This document shows positions 63,624 to 64,000 of a DNA stretch of 64,000 bases, one piece after another. The DNA comes from Rhizobium lusitanum (GTDB lineage: Bacteria; Pseudomonadota; Alphaproteobacteria; Rhizobiales; Rhizobiaceae). Location of the stretch: assembly GCF_014189535.1 (NCBI RefSeq), contig NZ_CP050308.1, positions 1,302,001 through 1,366,000 on the forward strand, given 5' to 3'. Under the pieces are notes generated by a model. That model ran no database searches. It saw only the letters and a program-made list of their open reading frames with translations, and was not told the origin of the DNA. Numbering within the stretch: the stretch's first letter is position 1; each line of letters opens with the position of its first letter. The position numbers and the translations under genes are program-made.

Positions 63624-64000
63624 TGTCCTATTCCTTCATGTCCCCGCCAAACGCCGCACGCTTCGTGCTAAGCAACGCCACCGTCCCGGCTGTTACCGTC
63701 GCGGGCTTCACTGGTCCGTCCAACGAAGGCCTCGTAAAAGCCGACATCGTCGTCGCCGATGGCCTCATCAAGGACATCCTGCCGGCCGGCACGGCACCCG
63801 CGGAATTCGCCAAGGCAGACATGAGGGACGGCATGGTCTGGCCGACTTTCGCCGACATGCACACCCATCTCGATAAGGGCCACATCTGGGAGCGCCGCGC
63901 CAACCCAGACGGCAGCTTCATGGGCGCGCTCGACGCCGTGCGCTCCGACCGCGAGGCCAACTGGTCGGCCGCCGATGTGCGCAAGCGCATGGAGTTCTCG
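63623..64000 (+). CDS. Cytosine deaminase-like amidohydrolase, N-terminal part
   Basis: An open frame of 126 codons running off the window. After an N-terminal beta-sandwich part, 'VWPTFADMHTHLDKGHIWERR' carries the HxH metal motif followed by Asp-Lys-Gly-His, typical of CodA/isoguanine-deaminase-like amidohydrolases. Its ATG overlaps the permease stop, so it belongs to the same operon. It would deaminate the imported compound; the substrate is not established. It resembles, but is distinct from, the amidohydrolase at 54029-55326. Confidence 0.88.
   Translation, partial: MSYSFMSPPNAARFVLSNATVPAVTVAGFTGPSNEGLVKADIVVADGLIKDILPAGTAPAEFAKADMRDGMVWPTFADMHTHLDKGHIWERRANPDGSFMGALDAVRSDREANWSAADVRKRMEFS

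Noticed and set aside
1..64000. CRISPR arrays, tRNA/rRNA genes, insertion sequences or prophage
   Set aside because: Reading both strands, I found no regular spaced repeats, no tRNA-like cloverleaf ends, no rRNA signature and no transposase or integrase.

Overview
The window is GC-rich and reads as a chromosomal segment of a Rhizobium-group alphaproteobacterium. The evidence is the sciP/ctrA/chpT cell-cycle locus with GANTC methylation sites, an alphaproteobacterial rpoH, a ugd-lpsL-type uronate pair, a heterotetrameric sarcosine oxidase operon and a large urease/urea-transport locus. I saw no rRNA, tRNA, CRISPR array, phage or insertion sequence. Most genes sit in tight, often translationally coupled operons.

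Layout. 1-304: end of an NMT1-type binding protein. 703-5237: two-gene RND efflux system. 5277-13262 (minus): urease cluster ureD-ureA-DUF1272-ureB-GT29-like-ureC-DUF2459-GGDEF-ureE-ureF-ureG, with a good sigma-54 promoter candidate in front of ureD. 13427-19639 (minus): urtABCDE urea ABC transporter, interrupted between urtD and urtE by an unknown membrane protein with its own sigma-70-like promoter. 19869-24174 (plus, divergent from urtA): a 1129-residue nucleobase-permease/hybrid histidine kinase fusion overlapping a LuxR-type response regulator gene; a 16-bp dyad lies between it and urtA. 24315-29892 (minus): branched-chain amino acid ABC transporter. 30198-37900 (minus): dimethylglycine/sarcosine-type oxidoreductase and soxBDAG. 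38229-44142: cysQ, sciP, GNAT, fliJ, ctrA, an orphan receiver, chpT and eipA. 44328-53912: coiled-coil protein, rRNA/tRNA modification enzymes, rpoH, a large Glu/Pro/His-rich membrane protein, purA and a GNAT. 54029-58495: amidohydrolase, UDP-glucose dehydrogenase, UDP-glucuronate epimerase and flavin reductase. 58832-64000: creatininase-family enzyme, LysR regulator, NMT1-type ABC transporter and the start of a cytosine-deaminase-like amidohydrolase, a probable catabolic unit for an N-heterocycle.

The common theme of the first half is acquisition of organic nitrogen: urea uptake and hydrolysis, amino acid uptake and methylated-glycine oxidation. The most interesting candidate system is the transporter-kinase fusion with its response regulator, divergent from the urea transporter. 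It looks like a transport-coupled sensor that could control urt expression.

Four genes (30198-32623, 40344-40699, 54029-55326, 59617-60584) carry a net -1 frameshift, each at a short homopolymer and each with an intact second half. The shared pattern suggests sequencing or assembly errors rather than gene decay.
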